Assembly (NCBI GenBank): GCA_959606905.1
Contig: CAUHML010000200.1
Location: 1-5,515, forward strand
Reading direction: 5' to 3'
Origin: an uncultured Bacteroides sp.
Lineage (GTDB): Bacteria; Bacteroidota; Bacteroidia; Bacteroidales; Bacteroidaceae
Length of the DNA stretch: 5,515 bases
Shown here: positions 1 to 4,483 of the stretch, piece by piece
How positions within the stretch are numbered: position 1 is the stretch's first letter
Layout: each line of letters begins with the position of its first letter
Notes under the pieces: model-generated
What the model was told of the DNA's origin: nothing
What the model saw: only the letters and a program-made list of their open reading frames with translations
Databases searched by the model: none
Made by a program: the position numbers and the translations under genes

Positions 1-65
1 CAGGAAGGAGTTCTTAGGGCAGGACCATACTTGGAATATTTATTCAGTATCAGTTAAATGATAAA
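1..65 (+). other. Disrupted 5' edge of toxin cassette (HINT remnant or end of a previous gene)
   Basis: Three plus-strand readings compete here. Frame 1 contains Leu-Arg-Ala-Gly (bases 13-24), which is what HINT domains of this type usually carry just before Asp-Lys-Leu-Val-Asp. The Asp-Lys-Leu-Val-Asp segment itself appears at base 60 in frame 3, so about 35 bp (25-59) would be extra and would break the frame. Frame 2 is open from the window edge to a TGA at 59-61 and ends in a plausible C-terminus (WNIYSVSVK), so it could instead be the tail of an upstream gene. Frame 3 has a TAG at 15-17. The sequence does not decide between an insertion in a HINT gene and a cassette fused after another gene. 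Confidence 0.4.
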
Positions 66-476
66 TTGGTAGATGCCCAAGGAATATTACATAATATACA
101 AGCAATTAGCAGAATAGTGCTTAAAGAAGCTTTAGATGTATACAATTTTGAAGTGGAGGATTGGCATACATACTTTGTTTCAGAGAATGCAATTTTAGTT
201 CATAATGACTGTAGCATAGGAGCAAACAAATGGCATAAAGGAAGCTTTGATTCACCGGATGAATCTTTAGTACAACATTTCAAGAAACATGGAACGGAGG
301 TTGGTGCAAACGATGTTGAGCAATATTTGAGAAAAGCGGAAGAGTTTTCCAGAAATTTACGTGGTGCAAGAAAGGCACATGTACCAGGAGCAACGCCGGG
401 AGTTGTAAGATATTATAAAAATGGTAAGTATATTGATATGGTTGATGGAAAAATTATTTCATTTGGAAAGCAGTGA
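66..476 (+). CDS. C-terminal piece of polymorphic toxin: HINT end plus short nuclease-like toxin domain
   Basis: This is the end of a secreted polymorphic toxin; the large N-terminal delivery region is missing. Residues 1-47 match the last strands of a pretoxin HINT (intein-like, self-cleaving) domain, with the characteristic VYNFEVEDWHTYFV segment and the terminal Val-His-Asn (45-47), followed by Asp-Cys. Residues 49-136 are the variable toxin domain. It has a His-Phe-Lys-Lys-His motif (71-75), a helical segment ending near residue 95, and a Gly-Lys-Tyr-Ile-Asp strand then a Ser-Phe-Gly end. This layout resembles small RNase toxins of the barnase/EndoU/colicin/RelE (BECR) type, but that is inference from pattern and I cannot name the family. 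TTG at 66 is the only near-usual start after the TAG at 15-17 and has no clear ribosome site, so the piece may not be translated on its own. An acidic probable immunity gene follows after 14 bp. Confidence 0.75.
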   Translation: MVDAQGILHNIQAISRIVLKEALDVYNFEVEDWHTYFVSENAILVHNDCSIGANKWHKGSFDSPDESLVQHFKKHGTEVGANDVEQYLRKAEEFSRNLRGARKAHVPGATPGVVRYYKNGKYIDMVDGKIISFGKQ

Positions 477-477
477 C

Positions 478-483
478 AGGAGG
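478..483 (+). promoter_or_regulatory. Ribosome binding site of the immunity gene
   Basis: A perfect AGGAGG starts one base after the toxin stop codon and lies 7 bp before the ATG at 491. The immunity gene therefore has a strong translation signal of its own, whereas the toxin piece has none that can be seen. Such an imbalance would favour immunity over toxin. Confidence 0.85.
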
Positions 484-490
484 TTAGAGT

Positions 491-829
491 ATGTGGCATG
501 AATTAAAAATTTCTAAGGTTGAGAAGATAGAAAAATGCGTAGCAGAATATCAAATATGGATGCATACAGTTTTGCCATATGGAAAATTAAAAATAAAGAT
601 ATATGAAGACCAGGATAAAACATACACGGGGATTACGGATGTGCGCGTTAGAAGAAAATTTGACGGAGAATTTGAAGGAGGAGTAGGATATGGAAAAAGT
701 ATAGAAGAAGCGTTGGAAGATACCATTGGTTGGTTCTTACAAGTGGTTGATATGGATTATCCAATCGCTGATTATCCTGATGGACTTACAGAAAATGATA
801 TCGAATATGTTGGTTATTCTGACTTTTAA
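491..829 (+). CDS. Probable immunity protein for the preceding toxin
   Basis: This is a 112-residue, acidic, soluble protein with no signal peptide or membrane segment. It begins MWHELKISKVEKIE and contains alternating strand-like stretches (residues about 19-65), then an acidic helix around IEEALEDTIGWFLQVVD (75-91). I do not recognise the family. The role is inferred from position: polymorphic toxins are followed at once by a small gene whose product binds and blocks the toxin in the cytoplasm, and here only 14 bp separate the two genes. Size and acidity fit neutralisation of a basic nuclease domain. The start is secure because of the AGGAGG at 478-483. A small unrelated cargo gene is the main alternative. 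Confidence 0.7.
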   Translation: MWHELKISKVEKIEKCVAEYQIWMHTVLPYGKLKIKIYEDQDKTYTGITDVRVRRKFDGEFEGGVGYGKSIEEALEDTIGWFLQVVDMDYPIADYPDGLTENDIEYVGYSDF

Positions 830-944
830 ATTATTAGGTTGAACTAGAAGATTAGAACAAGCTACTTTGCAATCTTTAATATACAACCCAAAATGGCAAC
901 AATATATCTACTTATTCATCATATCATACCCTCAAATTGGGCAG

Positions 945-950
945 TATAAT
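945..950 (+). promoter_or_regulatory. Probable -10 box (TATAAT) of the XRE regulator gene
   Basis: A perfect TATAAT lies 24 bp before the GTG start at 975. Transcription would begin near 957 and leave a leader of roughly 18 bases. No good -35 hexamer is present at the expected distance (around 922-927) and there is no extended TG motif, so the promoter may be weak or need an activator. The box supports GTG 975 over any start upstream of it. Confidence 0.5.
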
Positions 951-974
951 AGACACAGATGGGTAGGTGTTAGG

Positions 975-1277
975 GTGGATATACAAGGTAGAATACGTGA
1001 ATTAATGGAAGAGCGCAGTTGGACGGAATACCGCTTAGCTAAAGAAGCGAATTTGTCGCATTCCACAGTGGCAAATATGTTTAACCGGAACAATGCGCCG
1101 ACTTTTCCAACATTAGAAGCAATATGCAACGCATTTCAAATGACGTTATCTCAATTTTTCTGCGAAGATGGAAATCTAATTGAATTAACAGACGAAGAGA
1201 AAGAACTGATTTCAAGATGGAAACAGTTGAGCGCAGAACAGAGGAAAGTGTTATTGGAATTGATGGGTGTAATATAA
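975..1277 (+). CDS. Small XRE-family DNA-binding regulator
   Basis: The product is a 100-residue cytoplasmic protein with a Cro/C1-type helix-turn-helix at about residues 4-60. The visible motif runs from IRELMEERSWTEYRLAKEA through LSHSTVANMFNRNNAPTFP to LEAICNAFQMTLSQFF. A short acidic and helical tail (about 70-100, with LTDEEKELISRWKQLSAEQR) follows and probably serves dimerisation. Proteins of this shape are common stand-alone repressors in Clostridia mobile and accessory DNA. The target cannot be read from the sequence; its own promoter or the downstream two-component genes are possibilities only. The GTG at 975 is chosen because it sits just after the -10 box and a GGTAGGTG-like ribosome site, and because the homologous part of the protein begins there. 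A terminator follows at once, so it is probably monocistronic. Confidence 0.85.
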   Translation: MDIQGRIRELMEERSWTEYRLAKEANLSHSTVANMFNRNNAPTFPTLEAICNAFQMTLSQFFCEDGNLIELTDEEKELISRWKQLSAEQRKVLLELMGVI

Positions 1278-1309
1278 AGCCTGCACGGTGTGAGTGTTAG
1301 GCTTTTTTT
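1276..1309 (+). terminator. Rho-independent terminator after the XRE gene
   Basis: AAAGCCT (1276-1282) pairs with AGGCTTT (1299-1305). The stem can extend through GCAC/GTGT with one bulged base, and a run of seven T follows (1303-1309). The stem starts inside the stop codon, leaving only about 30 bp before the next gene. Confidence 0.85.
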
Positions 1310-1340
1310 GTTGTATCAAAGATTAAAGTGGTGAGGAAAT

Positions 1341-2050
1341 ATGTTGAGGATAGGTATTTGTGATGACATAAGAGAAGAGGTTGAAAAACAGGAAAAACAG
1401 GTACGGCAAATTACATATCAGATAGGAATCCGGGCAGACATCAGAAAATGTTATTCAGGTATGGATCTTTTGATGGAAATAGAACTGAGCGGACAATTCG
1501 ATATTATCCTGCTGGATATTGAACTTGGTGGGATGAATGGCATTGAGACGGCACGCCAGATCAGGGAGAGCGATGTAAATTGTAATATTATTTTCATCAC
1601 GTCCTTTGAACAATACAGTAAGGAAGCAATCAGCGTACACCCCTTTGCATTTGTTGATAAACCTATTACATATGCACAAATGGAAAAGCTTATCAGTGAT
1701 GTTTACGAAAAATTACAGATTGATGATAAATTTGCCTTTAAATCTAACAAAACATACTACAATATTAGTCTGAATAAAATTATGTATTTTATGAGTGAAA
1801 AAAGAATTATAAATGTATATTGTATAGATAAAATTTGTACATTTTATGGTAAAATGAATGATGTAGAAATAAATTTGAGGAAGAAGCAGGTGGACTTCTG
1901 GAGGATACATCATTCGTTTTGGTTAATCCGAGGTATATAGAAGAGTACCATTACGACAAAGTTGTTCTGCAGAATGGCATATCATTGGAAATCAGCAGGG
2001 CAAAGAGGGAGAATACACGTTTGATGTACATGAGGAAACTTGGAAAATAG
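1341..2050 (+). pseudogene. LytTR response regulator (AgrA type), frameshifted in the DNA-binding domain
   Basis: Residues 1-120 form a complete CheY-like receiver: acidic pair Asp8-Asp9, phospho-acceptor Asp59 in IILLDIELGGMNG, Thr87 in IIFITS, and Lys107 in FVDKP. A LytTR DNA-binding domain follows from about residue 128. The frame is lost near the TTTT at 1917-1920. As read, the protein ends at TAG 1938-1940 after 199 residues with a foreign WLIRGI tail. The frame beginning TTG at 1919 instead continues LVNPRYIEEYHYDKVV to a TAG at 2048-2050, exactly as the LytTR family does after its His-His-Ser-Phe segment. One added T would restore 236 residues, the usual family length. As it stands, the receiver is intact but the DNA-binding domain is cut, so it could at most accept phosphate. 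A sequencing error is the main alternative. A GTGAGGA-like ribosome site precedes ATG 1341, and the repaired stop lies 18 bp before the kinase start. Confidence 0.85.
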
Positions 2051-2068
2051 GGAGAGAGAGGAAGGAAA

Positions 2069-3358
2069 ATGACAATCGCATTAATATTGGTAGAAATATT
2101 TACAGTGATTATGCAGAGAAATGTATGTGAAAAAGCATTTGACCGAAAACCGGCAGGAACAGCGGTACAGGTCATGGTATGGGCAGCCTTTTATATTATT
2201 TCAAATGTGACTACATATTTTTTTGAATTGCCGTCATGGCTAAATATGGTAATTTTTTCAGTGTCCTTTTTTGGCGTTTTAACCTGGTTATATGAAGGTT
2301 CTATTAGAATCAAACTTGTGCTGGTTCTGTTTTTGTGTCTGATAGGAATGCTGTCAGAGGTGATGGTTTGCTTCATCGGAATTTTGTGCGGCATAGATAT
2401 TATACATATGATGGGAAATACAGAGGTCGCAATCATGTATACGATTTTATCAAAATTAGTCTGGTTTGTTGAAATCAAGATTGCGCTGCTGTTTTTGAAA
2501 AAGAATAAAAATATAGTAATCAGAAATATGGACTGGCTAGAGGTGTTTATTGTTCCGGTGAGCAGTATTTTTATTGTTATGGCGATATTTGTACCATTGA
2601 CAGATGAGTATGTATGGGCGAAATTGATTGCATCCATATTGATATTGATTGTAAATCTTTTTACATTTTATAATTATAATGAATTACAGGAAAAAGCATT
2701 GTATCAGGCGGAAAGGCAGTTCTTGACGCAGCAGGTGGAAAATTATGCGGTTCAGCTTCAGGAAATGAGTAAAACATGGCAGCAGGCACGGGAGTACCGT
2801 CATGATATGAAGCAAAGGTATCTTTTGATTGAATCCTATTTAAATCGAAATGAATATGAAAAGATACGGGAACTATATCAGCAAAGTGTAGAGACTTTAA
2901 CAGAAGAGGACAATCTTGCAAAGACAGGGAATGTAAGTTTTGACACAATAGTCAATTACAAGGCTGCAGTTGCGCAGAAGAACCATATAAATGTAAAATT
3001 GGATACCATGATTCCGTATGATATGAAATTAGAGGACGTCGATTTATACAGTCTGTTGGGAAATCTGTTTGATAATGCGATTGAAGCAGCTAGTAAAGTA
3101 GACATAGAAGAGCGAGAGATAAAACTGCTGGCAAAAATGTCTGGAAATAATTTGTATTTGGAAATGGAGAACCCCTATACTGGCAATCTGAGAAAACAGG
3201 GGCAGAATTATCTTACAACAAAAGGGGATAAGAATGAACATGGATTGGGGCTTAGAATTGTAGAAAATATTATCAACCGTCATAGCGGTCAAATGATTAT
3301 AGATGATAAAGAGAATTATTTTAGAATAAAAGTGCTTCTTTATAATATTGGAAAATAG
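2069..3358 (+). CDS. Membrane sensor histidine kinase, AgrC-like GHKL type
   Basis: This is a 429-residue sensor kinase that should autophosphorylate and pass phosphate to the upstream LytTR regulator. The N-terminal half has six to seven hydrophobic membrane segments (roughly 1-17, 33-52, 59-77, 82-108, 119-143, 155-177, 183-203). A coiled linker (about 204-240) follows, then the phospho-acceptor His245 in EYRHDMKQR. The ATPase domain shows an N-box with Asn332, Asp335 and Asn336 (GNLFDNAIEAA) and a glycine-rich box at 391-395 (EHGLGLRIVENI). Length and order match AgrC-like HPK10 kinases, which usually sense secreted peptides. The actual ligand is unknown because no AgrB or AgrD is seen. 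The AGGAAGGA before ATG 2069 is a good ribosome site. The gene appears intact although its partner regulator is broken. Confidence 0.92.
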   Translation: MTIALILVEIFTVIMQRNVCEKAFDRKPAGTAVQVMVWAAFYIISNVTTYFFELPSWLNMVIFSVSFFGVLTWLYEGSIRIKLVLVLFLCLIGMLSEVMVCFIGILCGIDIIHMMGNTEVAIMYTILSKLVWFVEIKIALLFLKKNKNIVIRNMDWLEVFIVPVSSIFIVMAIFVPLTDEYVWAKLIASILILIVNLFTFYNYNELQEKALYQAERQFLTQQVENYAVQLQEMSKTWQQAREYRHDMKQRYLLIESYLNRNEYEKIRELYQQSVETLTEEDNLAKTGNVSFDTIVNYKAAVAQKNHINVKLDTMIPYDMKLEDVDLYSLLGNLFDNAIEAASKVDIEEREIKLLAKMSGNNLYLEMENPYTGNLRKQGQNYLTTKGDKNEHGLGLRIVENIINRHSGQMIIDDKENYFRIKVLLYNIGK

Positions 3359-3403
3359 TATTAGAAATAAGAGCGACTGTCGTAATATGTGTGTTGCGGA
3401 ACC

Positions 3404-3443
3404 CAGGTGTTGAAATCAAGCAGATTTTGGCACCTGTTTTTTT
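3404..3443 (+). terminator. Strong rho-independent terminator after the kinase
   Basis: CAGGTG (3404-3409) pairs with CACCTG (3431-3436). The stem continues inward through three G-U pairs and four A-T pairs to give about 13 bp around a 7-base loop, and seven T follow (3437-3443). It closes the regulator-kinase operon 45 bp after the kinase stop. Confidence 0.9.
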
Positions 3444-3471
3444 GCCTGAAAACAAAAAGTTACAAGTAACA

Positions 3472-3537
3472 ATGAAGTTTTTTACAAAAATAGGGAGAAA
3501 AACAAGAAAGCCATATACTTTGGGATATACGCAGTAA
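3472..3537 (+). CDS. Possible 21-residue basic peptide ORF (weak)
   Basis: ATG 3472 opens a 21-residue, strongly basic reading frame (begins MKFFTKIGRKTRK, ends at TAA 3535). There is no convincing ribosome site, and it lies past the kinase terminator. An inverted repeat GTTAC-AA-GTAAC (3458-3469) sits just before it. It could be a small exported or signalling peptide, or chance; the evidence is only its position after a peptide-type sensor kinase. Confidence 0.15.
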   Translation: MKFFTKIGRKTRKPYTLGYTQ

Positions 3538-3576
3538 CCTACAGAAGAAAAATGGAGGAAAATGCAGCATATCCCA
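3521..3576. repeat. Inverted repeat TGGGATAT / ATATCCCA
   Basis: Perfect 8-bp arms at 3521-3528 and 3569-3576 enclose about 40 bp, and GCA 3531-3533 can pair with TGC 3563-3565 inside. The transcript could fold so as to cover the GGAGG at 3554-3558 and the ATG at 3562. Function unknown; chance is possible in this AT-rich stretch. Confidence 0.35.
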
Positions 3577-3702
3577 GTAAACATGAGAAGACTGATAAAA
3601 AGTACTGCTCAAAAAGCGGTGTATGAGATATGGAAGAAACAAGTAAAAAGGCAAATGCCAAAATGCTTGTTAATTTCATCATACACTGCTTTTTTTGTTT
3701 GA
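3562..3702 (+). CDS. Possible 46-residue peptide ORF with a single cysteine (weak)
   Basis: ATG 3562 has a GGAGG only 3 bp upstream, which is closer than normal; an in-frame ATG at 3583 would give 39 residues. The peptide has an amphipathic, basic front (RRLIKSTAQKAVYEIWKKQ) and one Cys35 followed by a hydrophobic end (CLLISSYTAFFV). That is loosely like an AgrD signal-peptide precursor: membrane-binding helix, then cysteine, then hydrophobic residues. It lacks the acidic, proline-containing tail that AgrD proteins have, and no AgrB processing protease is nearby. Frame 0 also has short ORFs across the same bases (from ATG 3552 and ATG 3630), so the coding frame is uncertain. No function is claimed. 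Confidence 0.25.
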   Translation: MQHIPVNMRRLIKSTAQKAVYEIWKKQVKRQMPKCLLISSYTAFFV

Positions 3703-3704
3703 CA
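3699..3704 (+). promoter_or_regulatory. Isolated perfect -35 hexamer TTGACA
   Basis: A consensus TTGACA lies 120 bp before the sigma-like gene, but no matching -10 box is found 16-18 bp downstream, where the hairpin at 3708-3732 sits. It may be half of a promoter or chance. Confidence 0.2.
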
Positions 3705-3707
3705 TAA

Positions 3708-3741
3708 GAGTGGCTCGCGAAGCGTGTCACTCGTTGTTTTT
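3708..3741 (+). terminator. Terminator-like hairpin in the leader of the sigma-like gene
   Basis: GAGTGGCTCGC (3708-3718) pairs with GCGTGTCACTC (3722-3732) around a GAA loop, with one T-T mismatch and one G-U pair. GTTGTTTTT follows. This is a good terminator shape, but it is placed 84 bp in front of a gene. It may stop transcripts from upstream or act as an attenuator for the sigma-like gene. Confidence 0.6.
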
Positions 3742-3758
3742 CATGAAGTTCATGAAGT
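3741..3758. repeat. Tandem 9-mer repeat (TCATGAAGT twice)
   Basis: Two perfect, directly adjoining copies of TCATGAAGT lie between the leader hairpin and a small GGGC-GCT-GCCC hairpin (3768-3778). Such paired direct repeats in a leader are typical of a protein-binding site, but no binding protein can be named. Confidence 0.5.
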
Positions 3759-3780
3759 GTAATATCCGGGCGCTGCCCTT

Positions 3781-3814
3781 TTCGATTTTGAAAATTTACA
3801 AAATCGGAAAGGAG
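3781..3814 (+). promoter_or_regulatory. Hairpin abutting the ribosome binding site of the sigma-like gene
   Basis: CGATTTTG (3783-3790) and CAAAATCG (3799-3806) are perfect arms around an 8-base loop; one G-U and one T-A pair can extend the stem to 3781 and 3808. The AAAGGAG ribosome site (3808-3814) begins right at the base of the stem, 10 bp before ATG 3825. Folding could modulate access to the site. Confidence 0.5.
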
Positions 3815-3824
3815 CAAGTCAAAG

Positions 3825-4271
3825 ATGGCAGAAAGAGAAAAATATTATATCGGATTGAACGGACAAATCTTTGAAGTCAGTAAGGAACTTTACGAGACAT
3901 ATTACAAAGGGCAGCGCAAGGAGAAATACTTTACCCATGATCTGAAGCAGGAACATACAAAGGTGGATAAGAAAACCGGAGAGATGATTGTCATTCCCAG
4001 CAGGGAAGATTCTTATGAGCGGCTTCTGGAAGCAGAGAAGCAGTTTGCAGAGGAAACGGAGAAAGTAGAGGATGTGGCAGTTCGGGCGGTCATGCTGGAG
4101 TAATTGAACGAAGCCTTACGTACACTTACAGACGAGGAGACAGCTATCATTCATGCCCTGTTCTACCAGGAGATCAGTGAGGTGGAACTGGCGAAAAAAT
4201 TAGGAATAGCCAGAACAACCTTACAGTCACGAAAATATAAGATTTTAGAGAAATTGAGAAAATTATTGTAA
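3825..4271 (+). pseudogene. Sigma-like helix-turn-helix regulator of conjugative elements, split by a TAA
   Basis: The full frame of 149 codons encodes a protein like the sigma-70-related regulators of Tn1549-type conjugative elements. Its N-terminal part has the family signature KYYIGLNGQIFEVSKELYETYY (residues 6-27), a linker with KKTGEMIVIPSREDSYERL (about 56-74), and an acidic region. The C-terminal part is a sigma region 4-like helix-turn-helix (LTDEETAIIHALF, then VELAKKLGIARTTLQSRK and the IL-EKLRKLL end). Codon 93 (4101-4103) is TAA where the family would have a lysine, so one A-to-T change explains the stop. The frame stays open on both sides. As read, the first product has 92 residues and lacks the DNA-binding part. 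TTG at 4104 directly follows the stop and could allow weak re-initiation, but this is unproven. The start is supported by AAAGGAG at 3808-3814. Confidence 0.85.
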
Positions 4272-4273
4272 AC

Positions 4274-4316
4274 TATTGCCTCTTCATTTATTGGCTAAGT
4301 AGATGAAGGGGCAATA
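4274..4316. repeat. 17-bp stem inverted repeat after the sigma-like gene
   Basis: Bases 4274-4290 pair with 4300-4316 without a gap (two G-U pairs in RNA), around a 9-base loop, starting two bases after the stop codon. No T-run follows on either strand, so it is not a standard terminator. It may be a terminator that lost its tail, an mRNA-stabilising hairpin, or a recombinase site. Confidence 0.65.
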
Positions 4317-4347
4317 ATCAGTTATATAATAAATCAGCAGATTCTTG

Positions 4348-4378
4348 ATGGTAATTCAATTATAAAGACAATTACCAT
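4348..4378. repeat. 9-bp inverted repeat upstream of the recombinase (candidate binding or att site)
   Basis: ATGGTAATT (4348-4356) and AATTACCAT (4370-4378) are perfect arms with a 13-bp centre, about 105 bp before the recombinase start. Paired inverted arms next to the recombinase gene suit a tyrosine-recombinase core site or an autoregulatory operator. The 13-bp centre is longer than the usual 6-8 bp, so this stays a guess. Confidence 0.4.
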
Positions 4379-4417
4379 GCTGAAAATATAAAGAATATGG
4401 CAACTAAAAATGTATGA

Positions 4418-4446
4418 TTGCAGATATATATGCTAAATATTATTAT
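4418..4446 (+). promoter_or_regulatory. Possible promoter of the recombinase gene
   Basis: TTGCAG (4418-4423) and TATTAT (4441-4446) are spaced by 17 bp and match the consensus at 3 of 6 and 5 of 6 positions. Transcription would begin near 4453, just before the ribosome site at 4470. Confidence 0.35.
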
Positions 4447-4469
4447 ATGTCTTATCTACAAAATAAAAC

Positions 4470-4475
4470 AGGAGG
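4470..4475 (+). promoter_or_regulatory. Ribosome binding site that fixes the recombinase start
   Basis: A perfect AGGAGG lies 8 bp before ATG 4484. It sets the start there rather than at the in-frame TTG at 4418, which has no such site and would add a non-conserved hydrophobic stretch. Confidence 0.9.
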
Positions 4476-4483
4476 TTTTTGCA

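Noticed and set aside
867..974. Upstream TTG start giving a 136-residue XRE protein
   Set aside because: The extra 36 residues do not resemble the family, there is no ribosome site, and a perfect -10 box lies inside the extension. GTG 975 fits better.
1914..1924. Programmed -1 frameshifting in the response regulator
   Set aside because: The bases TCG TTT TGG do not form a standard slippery heptamer, re-pairing in the -1 frame would be poor, and no strong downstream stem is evident. A lesion or sequencing error is simpler.
3456..3484. LytTR-type operator (AAGTT repeats near 3457 and 3475)
   Set aside because: The two matches are only 18 bp apart, differ after five bases, and lie in very AT-rich DNA. 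The usual LytTR direct repeats are longer and more widely spaced.
3562..3702. Calling the small ORF a true AgrD
   Set aside because: It lacks the acidic, proline-bearing tail of AgrD and there is no AgrB nearby, so it is listed only as a weak ORF.
2191..3817. Minus-strand open frames of 64-148 codons across the kinase and following spacer
   Set aside because: They lack ribosome sites and recognisable domains, and most lie opposite the well-supported kinase gene. They are antisense shadows; the one at 3539-3817 also runs through the structured leader.
4418..4483. TTG start adding 22 residues to the recombinase
   Set aside because: AGGAGG at 4470-4475 points to ATG 4484, and the added hydrophobic stretch is not part of the family.
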